Below, piece by piece: positions 18,630 to 27,165 of a stretch of DNA of 64,000 nucleotides. Each line of letters starts with the position of its first letter. Positions within the stretch are counted from its first letter, which is position 1. The notes beneath the pieces were generated by a model that had not been told where the DNA came from, ran no database searches, and saw only the letters and a list, made by a program, of their open reading frames with translations. Source of the stretch: Sinomicrobium weinanense (GTDB lineage Bacteria > Bacteroidota > Bacteroidia > Flavobacteriales > Flavobacteriaceae); NCBI RefSeq assembly GCF_018863395.1, contig NZ_JAHKRR010000002.1, positions 496,001 through 560,000 of the forward strand, in the 5' to 3' direction. The position numbers and the translations under genes are program-made.

Positions 18630-20450
18630 CTAATCTACAGGCCGGAGGATAACTTTCCGCAACCAGAACAATTCCCTGCTCCCTTCCTTCACCGGTTTGA
18701 CGGACAGGCGGCGTTTCCCTGTTTCGGAAACATGAATTACTCCAACAGCATGCCGGATAAACAACAACGGGCGGTGCGAATCATAACTCCCGGTTGGCAG
18801 GGACCGGAAAAACAATTCCTCTCCTTTACCTGTCCGGACCGTTCCTTCCCGGCCCTCGCTACCTGCTATACAAGCATAATCCAGTATCACCTTATAATCT
18901 CCTGTCTGCCTTATGTCCAGTTCAAATACCAGTTCGTCCTCCGGGGCATATATGTCGTAGGCGAGGTTCTCGTGTTTCCAGTCTCCGAAATGATGCGAAA
19001 ATGTAAACAACTTGTTTTTTGTGTTGCCTTTGTATTCAGCTGTTATTGCCGGTATTTCTATCGAAGGGAAATCCCTGCTTATTGTCTGGACAAGTTTTGA
19101 CGAAAGATCGGGCTGAGGCCCGTTATACTCCATCACCAGCACCGTATTACGACTATCCGGGATTTCGTGGGGCAGCTGAATATCGATCCCTCCGGGAACA
19201 TCCTGCCATTTTAAGGTGGTGTTGTTTTCCAATATATATATACGCTTCACTTCAGCTTCTATTCCCGGCACGAAAATGGTATTTCGGGATGATGGCGGGT
19301 TTAGCACATGCAGGAATAATTTTCCCGGTCCGGATGTAGTTACTCCCCAGGGTTGTGCAGGTACCAGTCCGTGGGTGGTGCCGTAAATGCTCTCGCCATT
19401 CTTTTCAAGCCATTTTCCCACTTCCCTGAGATATTTTACGGAATAGGGAGGTAATTCTCCGTTGCCGTCGGGGCCGACGTTCAGCATAAGGTTTCCTCCT
19501 TTAGAAGCGATATTGGCCAGCAGGTGGATGATCTTCCTGGGGGATTTAAAGTTTTTATCATGGGCGATGTACCCCCAGGAATCGTTGTGTGTATAAATGG
19601 ATTCCCAGGCCCCTTTTATGGGGACGGGCGGCACTTCAGAGTCGCCGAAATCGCGGTAATCCCCCAATCCGTGCCCTACCCTGCTGCTGAACAGGGTTTC
19701 CGGTTGCAATCCCCTGAGGTCATCGATCATCTGCCGGGTCTCTTCTTTAGTCAGTCCGCCGGGGGTATCAAACCAGATCATGCCAAGGGGTCCGTAATTG
19801 CGGAGGAGTTCTTTTAATTGCGGGATGGCCTTTTCGCGGTAGTATTTGCGGTAGTCCTTTTGTTCTTTATCAAAATCCCGGGTGTTTCCACCGCCGTCGG
19901 GTTCGTGCCAGTCCTGGAACTGAGAATAATAAAAACCGAATTTTATCCCTCTTTTCCGCGTGGCACGGGCAAGGGCCTTCATCGGGTCTTTTCCGTAGGG
20001 AGAAGCGTCCACAATATCAAAATCCGTCACTTTGGAATCGTACATGGCAAACCCTTCGTGATGCTTGGCCGTGATCACCATATACTTCATACCTGCATCT
20101 TTGGCCACCTGCGCCCATTCTTCGGCATTAAAGCCAACCGGATTGAATGTTGCGGCCAGCCCGGCATATTCGTCTGCCGATATCTTTGCCCGCTTCATGA
20201 TCCATTCGCCGCTGCCGTAATAGGTACTGTCTTTCCAGGTCCCGGCAATTTTCGAATACAACCCCCAGTGGATGAACATCCCGAATTTGGCCTCCTTGAA
20301 CCACTGTATATTCGGGTGTTCTTTTCCTCCTCCTGCTTCTTTTGTCCACATATTCTGCATTTCCTGGGAAAAGGACTGTACGCAACAGCATAGACACAGC
20401 AACATGATTAAAAATTTTGATCTGATTATTTTTCCCGGATCATATTTCAT
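18630..20450 (-). CDS. GH29 alpha-L-fucosidase (copy 3)
   Basis: About 606 residues, exported (LLCLCCCVQSFSQ). The longest frame begins with GTG at 20471, overlapping the upstream stop codon; I prefer the ATG at 20448-20450, which leaves a 20-nt gap and a cleaner signal peptide. The GH29 barrel shows WFKEAKFGMFIHWGLYS, EEWAQVAKDAGMKYMVITAKHHEGFAMYDS, KFGFYYSQFQDWHEP and LGMIWFDTPGG, whose Asp is the expected nucleophile. SKGGNLMLNVGPDGNGELP follows. A C-terminal beta-sandwich of about 90 residues may bind carbohydrate. It removes terminal alpha-L-fucose by a retaining mechanism. Three GH29 paralogues in one locus suggest several fucosyl linkages. Confidence 0.93.
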   Translation of the reverse strand: MKYDPGKIIRSKFLIMLLCLCCCVQSFSQEMQNMWTKEAGGGKEHPNIQWFKEAKFGMFIHWGLYSKIAGTWKDSTYYGSGEWIMKRAKISADEYAGLAATFNPVGFNAEEWAQVAKDAGMKYMVITAKHHEGFAMYDSKVTDFDIVDASPYGKDPMKALARATRKRGIKFGFYYSQFQDWHEPDGGGNTRDFDKEQKDYRKYYREKAIPQLKELLRNYGPLGMIWFDTPGGLTKEETRQMIDDLRGLQPETLFSSRVGHGLGDYRDFGDSEVPPVPIKGAWESIYTHNDSWGYIAHDKNFKSPRKIIHLLANIASKGGNLMLNVGPDGNGELPPYSVKYLREVGKWLEKNGESIYGTTHGLVPAQPWGVTTSGPGKLFLHVLNPPSSRNTIFVPGIEAEVKRIYILENNTTLKWQDVPGGIDIQLPHEIPDSRNTVLVMEYNGPQPDLSSKLVQTISRDFPSIEIPAITAEYKGNTKNKLFTFSHHFGDWKHENLAYDIYAPEDELVFELDIRQTGDYKVILDYACIAGSEGREGTVRTGKGEELFFRSLPTGSYDSHRPLLFIRHAVGVIHVSETGKRRLSVKPVKEGSRELFWLRKVILRPVD

Positions 20451-20470
20451 AATATCAATTATAGAAAACA

Positions 20471-21649
20471 CTAATTAGCACTGACTATCAACGAAGAAAC
20501 CTCATCATTAAAACCATCATCGATCAGGCAACTGTCGTCCGAGGTAAATACCCTGGAACCTCCCTGAAAATTATTGTCTTCATACAGGGTAACTTTTAAT
20601 CCATCGGGAACCCTGATGGCGGAGGCATCGTCATTGATCCCTCCCATATTCTGAATGTCCTGCATGGTATATTGGCCTATACCGAATCCTACAGACCATC
20701 CGCCGTAATTACAGTTTTGATGCAATGTTACTTCATCTTCGACGGTTTCCCCGGGGCAGACCTCATCTCCTTTAGCCAGGCAGAAATCTGCAAAACGAAC
20801 TTCTTCGTCCCTCAAATACGAGGCTTTGTCCAAACTCCGGTAAATGCCCCATTTAGGCCTGCAAAAGGTCATTCCCTCCCTCCATAAATAGACATCCGGG
20901 GAGGAATACGACAGTAATACTGCCCCGTCACTCACTCTTTTGATCAGTATTTCATAAGTTCCGTTATAATCGAATGTGGCTTTTTCATAAACTTCCACCC
21001 ATTCTCCCTTGAAACCGGAAAGGTCTACTATTCTTGGTTTGGTAACGGAGCCGGATTCGTCATAAATGATCAGTTCCATCCTGTCCCCTGCGCTGTTGTA
21101 TCTCGGGGTCAATTGTACCAGCAGAGGGGTGCCTGCAGTACCTCCTCCGGAAATGATCTGGTGGATATGCGTAAAACTGGGGGAAGGCTGAAACCCTTCG
21201 TCCAGTTTAAACTTCCATCGATAGGTCACCTCGTCTCCTTCAAATATCTTGAGGTTACTAGGAGACGGGCCGTAAGTCTTTATCTCGCAACGCTGCCTGC
21301 CGTCATTGGGGTCACAGAGGTTTCCGTCGTGATCTACGTGCATGTGGAACACAAAGACATTTTTGTTCAGTTCGTTGTCAAATTCTTCCGTAATATGCCG
21401 TCCGAATCCCGGATGTGCACAATCGGGGACTTCCGCAGCATTTCCCCCGAGTACGCTGTTGATCAGTTCGTAGGTATTTCCGGGGCCATCGGCAGACAAG
21501 GTCGTGCCTGTGGCCGCTATCGAGAATTCTTCTGACGGGGCTGCCATCGCATCCGTTTCACCGGAAAACTCTTCTTTTTCTTCGCAACTGTTGAATACCA
21601 ACATGCAGGAAGCCAGCAGGGCCGGTGTCATGGTTTTTGTAAGTTTCAT
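20471..21649 (-). CDS. Lipoprotein: polysaccharide-lyase-like jelly roll plus beta/gamma-crystallin domain
   Basis: A 392-residue lipoprotein (MLVFNSCEEKEEF). Residues of about 60-300 form a jelly-roll domain with DGRQRCEIKTYGPSPSNL, TYRWKFKLDEGFQPSPSFTH and HIHQI, a pattern I associate with secreted polysaccharide lyases and related carbohydrate-binding proteins of bacteria and fungi; the CAZy family cannot be fixed by eye. Residues of about 305-392 are a beta/gamma-crystallin domain with two Greek-key halves (VTLHQNCNYGGWSVGFGIG; VTLYEDNNFQGGSRVFTSDD) and the DDASAIRV and NDEVSSLIV segments typical of calcium-binding members. It lies between two GH29 genes and is probably co-transcribed with them. 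Activity, binding only or lyase, is open. Confidence 0.75.
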   Translation of the reverse strand: MKLTKTMTPALLASCMLVFNSCEEKEEFSGETDAMAAPSEEFSIAATGTTLSADGPGNTYELINSVLGGNAAEVPDCAHPGFGRHITEEFDNELNKNVFVFHMHVDHDGNLCDPNDGRQRCEIKTYGPSPSNLKIFEGDEVTYRWKFKLDEGFQPSPSFTHIHQIISGGGTAGTPLLVQLTPRYNSAGDRMELIIYDESGSVTKPRIVDLSGFKGEWVEVYEKATFDYNGTYEILIKRVSDGAVLLSYSSPDVYLWREGMTFCRPKWGIYRSLDKASYLRDEEVRFADFCLAKGDEVCPGETVEDEVTLHQNCNYGGWSVGFGIGQYTMQDIQNMGGINDDASAIRVPDGLKVTLYEDNNFQGGSRVFTSDDSCLIDDGFNDEVSSLIVSAN

Positions 21650-21695
21650 AATTTTGGGTTTTTAGTGATTGATTAAAATTTTCGTTGGGTGTTAT

Positions 21696-23588
21696 TTATT
21701 TTTTTACGGGTATAAACTGTATTTCAAATAATTTCATCAATTCCTCACCTTCTATTTTCAATGGTTTCAGGGTGAGTTTGTGCTCCCCTTCGGGTATACT
21801 GACCGTTCCGATCTCCTTCGTAATTATTTCCCCATCTGACGGATCTACTTCTTTTTCGATACGGGTATCGCCCAGGGTCAGGGAATACCTTCCTCCTCCA
21901 TCCGTAGTATATTTGACCTCTATCCTGTATTCCGCAGCCTGGTGGAGACGAAAATCCCAGCTCAGAGACTGGTTCTTATCCTGCCATCCGTATACGTAAT
22001 AGCGGTGGGGCTTTCCGTCACCGAACTTAAATCCGTCGCCGTGCAATCCGGCATCGAAAGCCAGTAAACGGTTTGGTGCGGCGGCAGAAAGCAAACGGGG
22101 CACCTTTTTTATCGTTGTATTTTCTCCTGTTTCCAGGACAATGACCGTATTCACCTTATCCGGCATAGCGGCGGGGGTTTTTACGATCATGTCCGTAGCC
22201 CCGGATGTTTCGGTCGTCAGTTTTTTTGAGGGCGAAGCCAGCAGGCGTGCCTTCCGGATCTTTCCCCCCAGTCCTCCCACTACGAGTTTTCCGTCACGGG
22301 GCCAGCGGAATACGTGCAGGTATATCTTATCGCCTTTTTGTGTGGTCACTCCCCAGTTTTGCAGTGGTAAACCGGAAGGGGCGGCCCCGTAAATGCTCTC
22401 CCCGTTTTTGTGCATCCACTTTCCTATGCTGTCCAGGATGACTTTATCTCTTGGATCAAAAGCACCGTTGCCCATAGGGCCGATATTCATCAGTAAATTT
22501 CCTCCTTCGGACACGGCTTTGGCCAGTAAACGGATAAAAAAGCCTGCCGGTTTGTGGCTGGTGTCGTACTTAGAATAGCCATAGGATTCATTGGTGGTGG
22601 GAATGGCTTCCCAATCGCCTTCAACGGGGAAGAACTCCGCCGGCCGGTCTGCGGTGTTCTTATAGTCGCCGAAATTGGTTTGGGCACTCCTCACCAGGCG
22701 GCCGTTGACCACCACATCCGGATCGGTTTCCCGAATAGCCCGGAGTATCCTGATATTTTCGGACAGGGGCAGCTTATGCGGGGTGTCAAACCAGAGGATG
22801 TCCGGGTGATATTTTTTGATAAGCTCTTTGATCTGGGGGATCGCTTTTTCATTGACATATTTAACGGCTTTCGGCACCAGTTCCGGGTGTTCGTCATACC
22901 AGTAACGCCCGCCGTATAGGTTCTTGTCCCCCCCGGGGTTTTGATATTCCCAGTCATTGCCCGGGGCGTCGGGATGTTCCCAGTCAAAGGCATGGGAATA
23001 ATAGAAACCGAACTTTATACCGTTTTTTTTACAGGCTGCCGCCAGCTCCGCAAGAGGATCGCGTTTAAAAGGGGTACGATCTGTAATATTAAAATCCGAT
23101 ACCTCCGAGCTGTACATGGCAAAACCGTCGTGATGCTTGGCGGTGATGACAAAATATTTCATTCCTGCACGCTTTGCGGTTTTTATCCAGGTTTCGGCAT
23201 CGAACGCTACGGGATTAAAACGCCCTGCAAGCTCCTGGTATTCGGCCCTGGATATCTTTTCCTTTCGCATCAGGTGTTCGGCATAACCGCCTACTTTCTT
23301 TCCTTTCCATTCCCCGCCGGGAAGGGAATACACTCCCCAGTGAATAAACATTCCGAAACGGGCTTCGCGCCACCATTTTATACGGTCGTTCCGGGTTTCC
23401 ATGGATTGGGCCCACCAGCCGTTTACAGCCCTATTTATGGCCGTCCGGTCTCGGATTTTAGGGTCGTTGTACATTTGACCGTCTTCATCTCCGGCCGTTC
23501 CCTGATCCTGTTGGGCCGATAACGGGCAAAGACAACCGAGCATTATAAAAATGACGAATGTGATATATGGGTTTTTCTTTTTTCTCAT
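21696..23588 (-). CDS. GH29 alpha-L-fucosidase (copy 2)
   Basis: A 630-residue exported protein (signal to about LCPLSAQQ). Barrel motifs: KWWREARFGMFIHWGVYSLPGG, KTAKRAGMKYFVITAKHHDGFAMYSS, KFGFYYSHAFDWEHPDAPG, HPDILWFDTPHKL with the presumed nucleophile Asp, and EGGNLLMNIGPMGNGAFDP. The region after about residue 520 (YYVYGWQDKNQSLSWDFRL to the end) is a beta-sandwich add-on like that of copy 3, suggesting the two arose by duplication. It starts 15 nt from the next gene in the operon, so the genes are tightly packed. Fucose linkage preference cannot be read from the sequence. Confidence 0.93.
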   Translation of the reverse strand: MRKKKNPYITFVIFIMLGCLCPLSAQQDQGTAGDEDGQMYNDPKIRDRTAINRAVNGWWAQSMETRNDRIKWWREARFGMFIHWGVYSLPGGEWKGKKVGGYAEHLMRKEKISRAEYQELAGRFNPVAFDAETWIKTAKRAGMKYFVITAKHHDGFAMYSSEVSDFNITDRTPFKRDPLAELAAACKKNGIKFGFYYSHAFDWEHPDAPGNDWEYQNPGGDKNLYGGRYWYDEHPELVPKAVKYVNEKAIPQIKELIKKYHPDILWFDTPHKLPLSENIRILRAIRETDPDVVVNGRLVRSAQTNFGDYKNTADRPAEFFPVEGDWEAIPTTNESYGYSKYDTSHKPAGFFIRLLAKAVSEGGNLLMNIGPMGNGAFDPRDKVILDSIGKWMHKNGESIYGAAPSGLPLQNWGVTTQKGDKIYLHVFRWPRDGKLVVGGLGGKIRKARLLASPSKKLTTETSGATDMIVKTPAAMPDKVNTVIVLETGENTTIKKVPRLLSAAAPNRLLAFDAGLHGDGFKFGDGKPHRYYVYGWQDKNQSLSWDFRLHQAAEYRIEVKYTTDGGGRYSLTLGDTRIEKEVDPSDGEIITKEIGTVSIPEGEHKLTLKPLKIEGEELMKLFEIQFIPVKK

Positions 23589-23603
23589 GCCTAAATTCTC
23601 TGA

Positions 23604-24791
23604 TTACCCGTGCTTATTCATCCATATCAGCGGATGGCGTACAGGAAGGTTACGGATCACTTCTTCTACCTGCGGATCATGGTCCAGTTCCTTCCAGGTA
23701 CCCAACCAATCCCGGTTATTGAATTCCATGGCCCCGAAAACCAGGAAAGGGTGCGCTACGGGCCATTCGTCCCAATACATGGCATCGGGCTTAAAATACC
23801 AGCGCGACTTATCGGCCACATAGGGGTACAGGTATTCTATCCCTTTTTTTATCGACCTGCCGTCCGGGGTCCTGTAATGCCAGAGATCCTCCCCGGGTTC
23901 TGACAATATGAGACATACCATGACCATGGCATCCAGGTTAAAGAGGGAATACCCGTAGGCCTTTGTCCTCCCTATTTCGCAGGGAAAACTCCCGTCTTCC
24001 GCCATCTGTTCGGGCAACAATACCTTTTTATACCGCTCCCTGCAGAAGTCCAGTATCTCTTTATTGCCGGTAAGCCTGGCAAAAGATGCAGCCTGCATGA
24101 CCCAACAGGTCCCGTGGTTGTTCTCCTTGTTCATTTCCTCTTTGCCATAAGGATGGGTAGTAAGCCATTCGAGATAATCCGAAAACCATTTTTTCACCCC
24201 GGCCAGTGTTTCCTTATCCAGCGTTCCGGCACCTTCCATGCACCTGACCCCCTGGGCCACTTCCATCAACTGGATGGCATCGATAATGCCTATGCCCCGC
24301 CCGGTTACCCTTCCATGGATGGCCTGGGAACATTTCAGGTGCGGATTCATCCTGGTAGCGGGATCTGTAAACCATGCCTTAAGGTGTACAACGGCCTGCG
24401 CTACATATTTTTCGTTCCCCGTGATCTTGTAGGCCGAAGCCAGGGCACCTATGATCTTGCTAAAGCGGATCATCGCCTGCCTGTGGGCCACAAAATTGTC
24501 CGGATTGGTCATTCCGTCCTTTTGTATGTAGGGACCGTCCGGGTTTTCCGGGTCGGGCCACCAGTAATCCCCTTCCGAATAAAAATCGTGTTTGCTGCCT
24601 GCACTCCTGGGAGAAGTTTCGGCAGTTACCGTTACCGGTTCTTCTTCCATTGCCCATCGGGCTTCTTTCAGTACCTGTCCGTGTAACACCTCTTCGGCTT
24701 CCCTGTACCAGGAAGCCTGCTTTTCTTTCCGGGAACAGGCAAGGGTCATTATAATTGTTGCGATCAGTATTGTACTTTTTTTTATTTTCAC
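23604..24791 (-). CDS. Alginate-lyase-fold (PF05426-like) lipoprotein, probable uronic-acid lyase
   Basis: About 396 residues with a lipoprotein signal (ATIIMTLAC). The longest frame starts at 24890, but its first 33 residues are encoded by an extragenic repeat (24814-24875), so I place the start at the GTG at 24789-24791, giving MKIKKSTILIATI. The alpha/alpha-barrel shows SEGDYWWPDPENPDGPYIQ, HRQAMIRFSKIIGALASAY, NPHLKCSQAIHGRVTGRGIG and NNHGTCWVMQAASFARLTGN; the Asn-His pair and nearby Tyr and Arg are the usual catalytic type in this fold. Families with this fold cleave alginate or glucuronan by beta-elimination. It implies a uronic-acid residue in the target glycan. Confidence 0.8.
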   Translation of the reverse strand: MKIKKSTILIATIIMTLACSRKEKQASWYREAEEVLHGQVLKEARWAMEEEPVTVTAETSPRSAGSKHDFYSEGDYWWPDPENPDGPYIQKDGMTNPDNFVAHRQAMIRFSKIIGALASAYKITGNEKYVAQAVVHLKAWFTDPATRMNPHLKCSQAIHGRVTGRGIGIIDAIQLMEVAQGVRCMEGAGTLDKETLAGVKKWFSDYLEWLTTHPYGKEEMNKENNHGTCWVMQAASFARLTGNKEILDFCRERYKKVLLPEQMAEDGSFPCEIGRTKAYGYSLFNLDAMVMVCLILSEPGEDLWHYRTPDGRSIKKGIEYLYPYVADKSRWYFKPDAMYWDEWPVAHPFLVFGAMEFNNRDWLGTWKELDHDPQVEEVIRNLPVRHPLIWMNKHG

Positions 24792-24813
24792 CTTAATTCT
24801 GAGATTTATGCTC

Positions 24814-24875
24814 CAATGCCTGTCCTGAACCTGCCTGCGCTGAGTGCAGTCGAAGTGTCGAAAGGCTTGCATCGG
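24814..24875. repeat. Extragenic repeat of the GTCGAAG type
   Basis: Contains TGTCCTGAACCTGC, GCGCTGAGTGCAGTCGAAG and TGTCGAAAGGC. Similar words occur at 44640-44690 (TGAGCAAAGCCGAAGG) and 55627-55650 (TGTCCTGAGTTTGTCGAAGG). It lies between the GH31 and lyase genes and artificially lengthens the lyase reading frame. Confidence 0.6.
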
Positions 24876-24951
24876 AAATGCACTTATCATTTGTTTTATT
24901 TGAATACCTCATGTTCCGATAGTTATCGGTATGCCCTGAGGTCTTTAGCTA

Positions 24952-27135
24952 TCAATTTTTATTTTTTGTTTCTCCCGTCATAAACCGCCAGCTTACTTTG
25001 CCTATGGTATTCGGTTTTCCTCTTTCGGGTCGGGAAATGCTTCCTTTCCATTTTCCATTGGTTTGTTTCCGGGTACGTATTTCCCGGAAGGTGTATGCTC
25101 CTTTTTCATAATCAAAGGTCTCCCCGTCATCGTCATACAGTAAATAATATCCCTGTTTTTCGCCGTAGTGGCGTATTTCGATATCGGTCTTTTCACCTGT
25201 GGCCGGGGCGTGTAGCCTGGCAGGCATCATCGGGATGATCCCGCCATCCTTCACATATACCGGGATCCTTTCCAGTCCCGGAGCCACCGTGATCACTTCT
25301 CCGTTCCCGGCATATTCACCGGTATAAAAGTCGTACCAGTTTCCCCGGGGCAGGATGATTTTCCTGGATGTTTGTCCCGTAAACATCGGGGCCACCAAAA
25401 GGTACTCACCGGCCATATATTGGTCTTTCACTTCCTTTTTTACAGCTTCGGCATAAGGGTTTTCTTCGAGGTCGACTTCACTATCGGACAAGGTCAGCGC
25501 TTTAGGTTGCTGCTGAAAACCTTCTTCAAGGTCCATGGCACGGAACGGCGGGGTCCCGTTAAAGTGATATTTGGCAAATTCTGTGTACCAATAGGGCATC
25601 ATCCGCATTCTGAGCAAGGCCATTTGTTTTACCTCATCTGCGACCTCCGGAAAAGACCAGGGCTTGGTTCCGCTGGACCATGCATTGATCATGGCCATGG
25701 GCGAAAACACTACCGACTGTATCCTTCTTAACCATTCTTCGGCTGTTTTGGAAGCACGGGCCTCAGGGGTCCACAAAACACCACTGAAACCACTGTTTAT
25801 CAAGGCGGTTATAAAATCTTCGTGATTGTAATAATCGTTGTAAATGACATAAGGGAATGAAGTCCCGCCTCCGTTGGAAGCTCTTACCAGGCCGTAGGTA
25901 CGGGTATTCTTTTCGCGAAAAAGCGCTGCACTCTGTTTTTGTACCAGCAAACCATAGGTCTGACGCATCTGTTCTGCACTGTGCCCTGAAGGAAACCGGG
26001 TTACATCGGGCCAGAGGTAACGGTCATAGCCATCCACTTCATCTATTTTGTACCCGCTGACCCCGATATCCACATGCTTTTTCCGGAACTGTCCCCAAAA
26101 GACCTTCCCTGCTTCCGGGATACTGAGATCGGGGACTATCCCCGCCCATACGGTATGGGAGGCCGTATAGGGCAGAATATCTTTATAAACCGGGGATTCG
26201 GGAGATACATAAGGGTTTACCCATAAATTCACCTTTACGCCCTTGTCGCTCAATTCCCGGACAAATTTTTCCGGTTGCGGGAACCTTTCCCTATCCCATT
26301 CAAAAGTATTGGGATAGGCTTTGCTCTGCCAGCCCGGTTCCAGGCCTATAAAATCCAGCGGGAAACCTTTTTTTTCAAAGGCATTTGCTTCATCGGTCAC
26401 CTGCCGGTCCGTATAGAGTTTGTGCACGCGCTGGGTAAACCCGAGTCCCCAGCGGGGAGGCAAAGGCCCTCCGCCGGTAAAGAGATTATACCTGCGTACT
26501 GCATCAAGGGGTGTAGGCCCGGCAAAGAGATAAACTTCCACTCCTGCGGAGGGGACCAGTATTTCCACCGCATCGGAGTACGGTCTGGAAGTCCAGTTTT
26601 CATCCGTATTCCTGTCTCTGGCCACAGGGGCATTCTTACTGTCCTTTCTGGCGGCCGACCCGGCATAGACCTCTATATACCTGGCGGAATTAACAAACAC
26701 GCCATAGCCTTCGGAGGACACATAAAAAGGTACCGGGGCATGGGTCCTGCCGTCATCCCTGCCACCATAATGGTCCACGTGCAAACGAAGTATCTGTCCC
26801 CGTTGGTGTACCGTTTTGAACTGCAGGCCGAAACCGTATACCTGCTCTTCCTTTTCCAGCGGAAACCGCAAAGAAGTTTTTCCATCGGCGACATTGCCGT
26901 TTATTTCTTCCCTGTTCAGCGGAAAGACCGTTTTATCCATTTGTGACAAAGCCCCTTTCTTAGGAAGGCAACCGGCTGCTTTTAACAGGTCGTAATCTTC
27001 AGGGTTCCCCACGACAGTTTTCCATACCCCGGGGGCCACTTCCGTCCATTGCGGGGACTGTCCCTTTAACACGGCAGCGTGCCCGAAGAACAATACGGCA
27101 AGTACCCATATTTTCAAATGCTTTTTTCCGTTCAT
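24952..27135 (-). CDS. GH31 family glycoside hydrolase (alpha-glycosidase)
   Basis: A 727-residue exported enzyme (signal to about VLKGQSPQ). An N-terminal beta-sandwich (QVYGFGLQFKTVHQRGQ) precedes the barrel, which begins near PLPPRWGLGFTQRVHKLYTD. GVSGYKIDEVDGYD has the nucleophile-region Asp in the family's KxD context. Where the acid/base loop with WxGD is usual, this protein has SFPYVIYNDYYNHEDF, so it belongs to an unusual subgroup. C-terminal beta domains follow (GNWYDFYTGEYAGNGE, LLYDDDGETFDYEKGAY). GH31 includes alpha-glucosidases, alpha-xylosidases and alpha-galactosidases; I cannot choose, but the divergence from WxGD argues against an ordinary alpha-glucosidase. Confidence 0.88.
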   Translation of the reverse strand: MNGKKHLKIWVLAVLFFGHAAVLKGQSPQWTEVAPGVWKTVVGNPEDYDLLKAAGCLPKKGALSQMDKTVFPLNREEINGNVADGKTSLRFPLEKEEQVYGFGLQFKTVHQRGQILRLHVDHYGGRDDGRTHAPVPFYVSSEGYGVFVNSARYIEVYAGSAARKDSKNAPVARDRNTDENWTSRPYSDAVEILVPSAGVEVYLFAGPTPLDAVRRYNLFTGGGPLPPRWGLGFTQRVHKLYTDRQVTDEANAFEKKGFPLDFIGLEPGWQSKAYPNTFEWDRERFPQPEKFVRELSDKGVKVNLWVNPYVSPESPVYKDILPYTASHTVWAGIVPDLSIPEAGKVFWGQFRKKHVDIGVSGYKIDEVDGYDRYLWPDVTRFPSGHSAEQMRQTYGLLVQKQSAALFREKNTRTYGLVRASNGGGTSFPYVIYNDYYNHEDFITALINSGFSGVLWTPEARASKTAEEWLRRIQSVVFSPMAMINAWSSGTKPWSFPEVADEVKQMALLRMRMMPYWYTEFAKYHFNGTPPFRAMDLEEGFQQQPKALTLSDSEVDLEENPYAEAVKKEVKDQYMAGEYLLVAPMFTGQTSRKIILPRGNWYDFYTGEYAGNGEVITVAPGLERIPVYVKDGGIIPMMPARLHAPATGEKTDIEIRHYGEKQGYYLLYDDDGETFDYEKGAYTFREIRTRKQTNGKWKGSISRPERGKPNTIGKVSWRFMTGETKNKN

Positions 27136-27165
27136 CAGTTTCGGTTGTTATTTGGCATTTCAGTC

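Noticed and set aside
24792-24890. 33-residue extension of the alginate-lyase-fold protein
   Set aside because: It is encoded by an extragenic repeat and precedes the lipoprotein signal.
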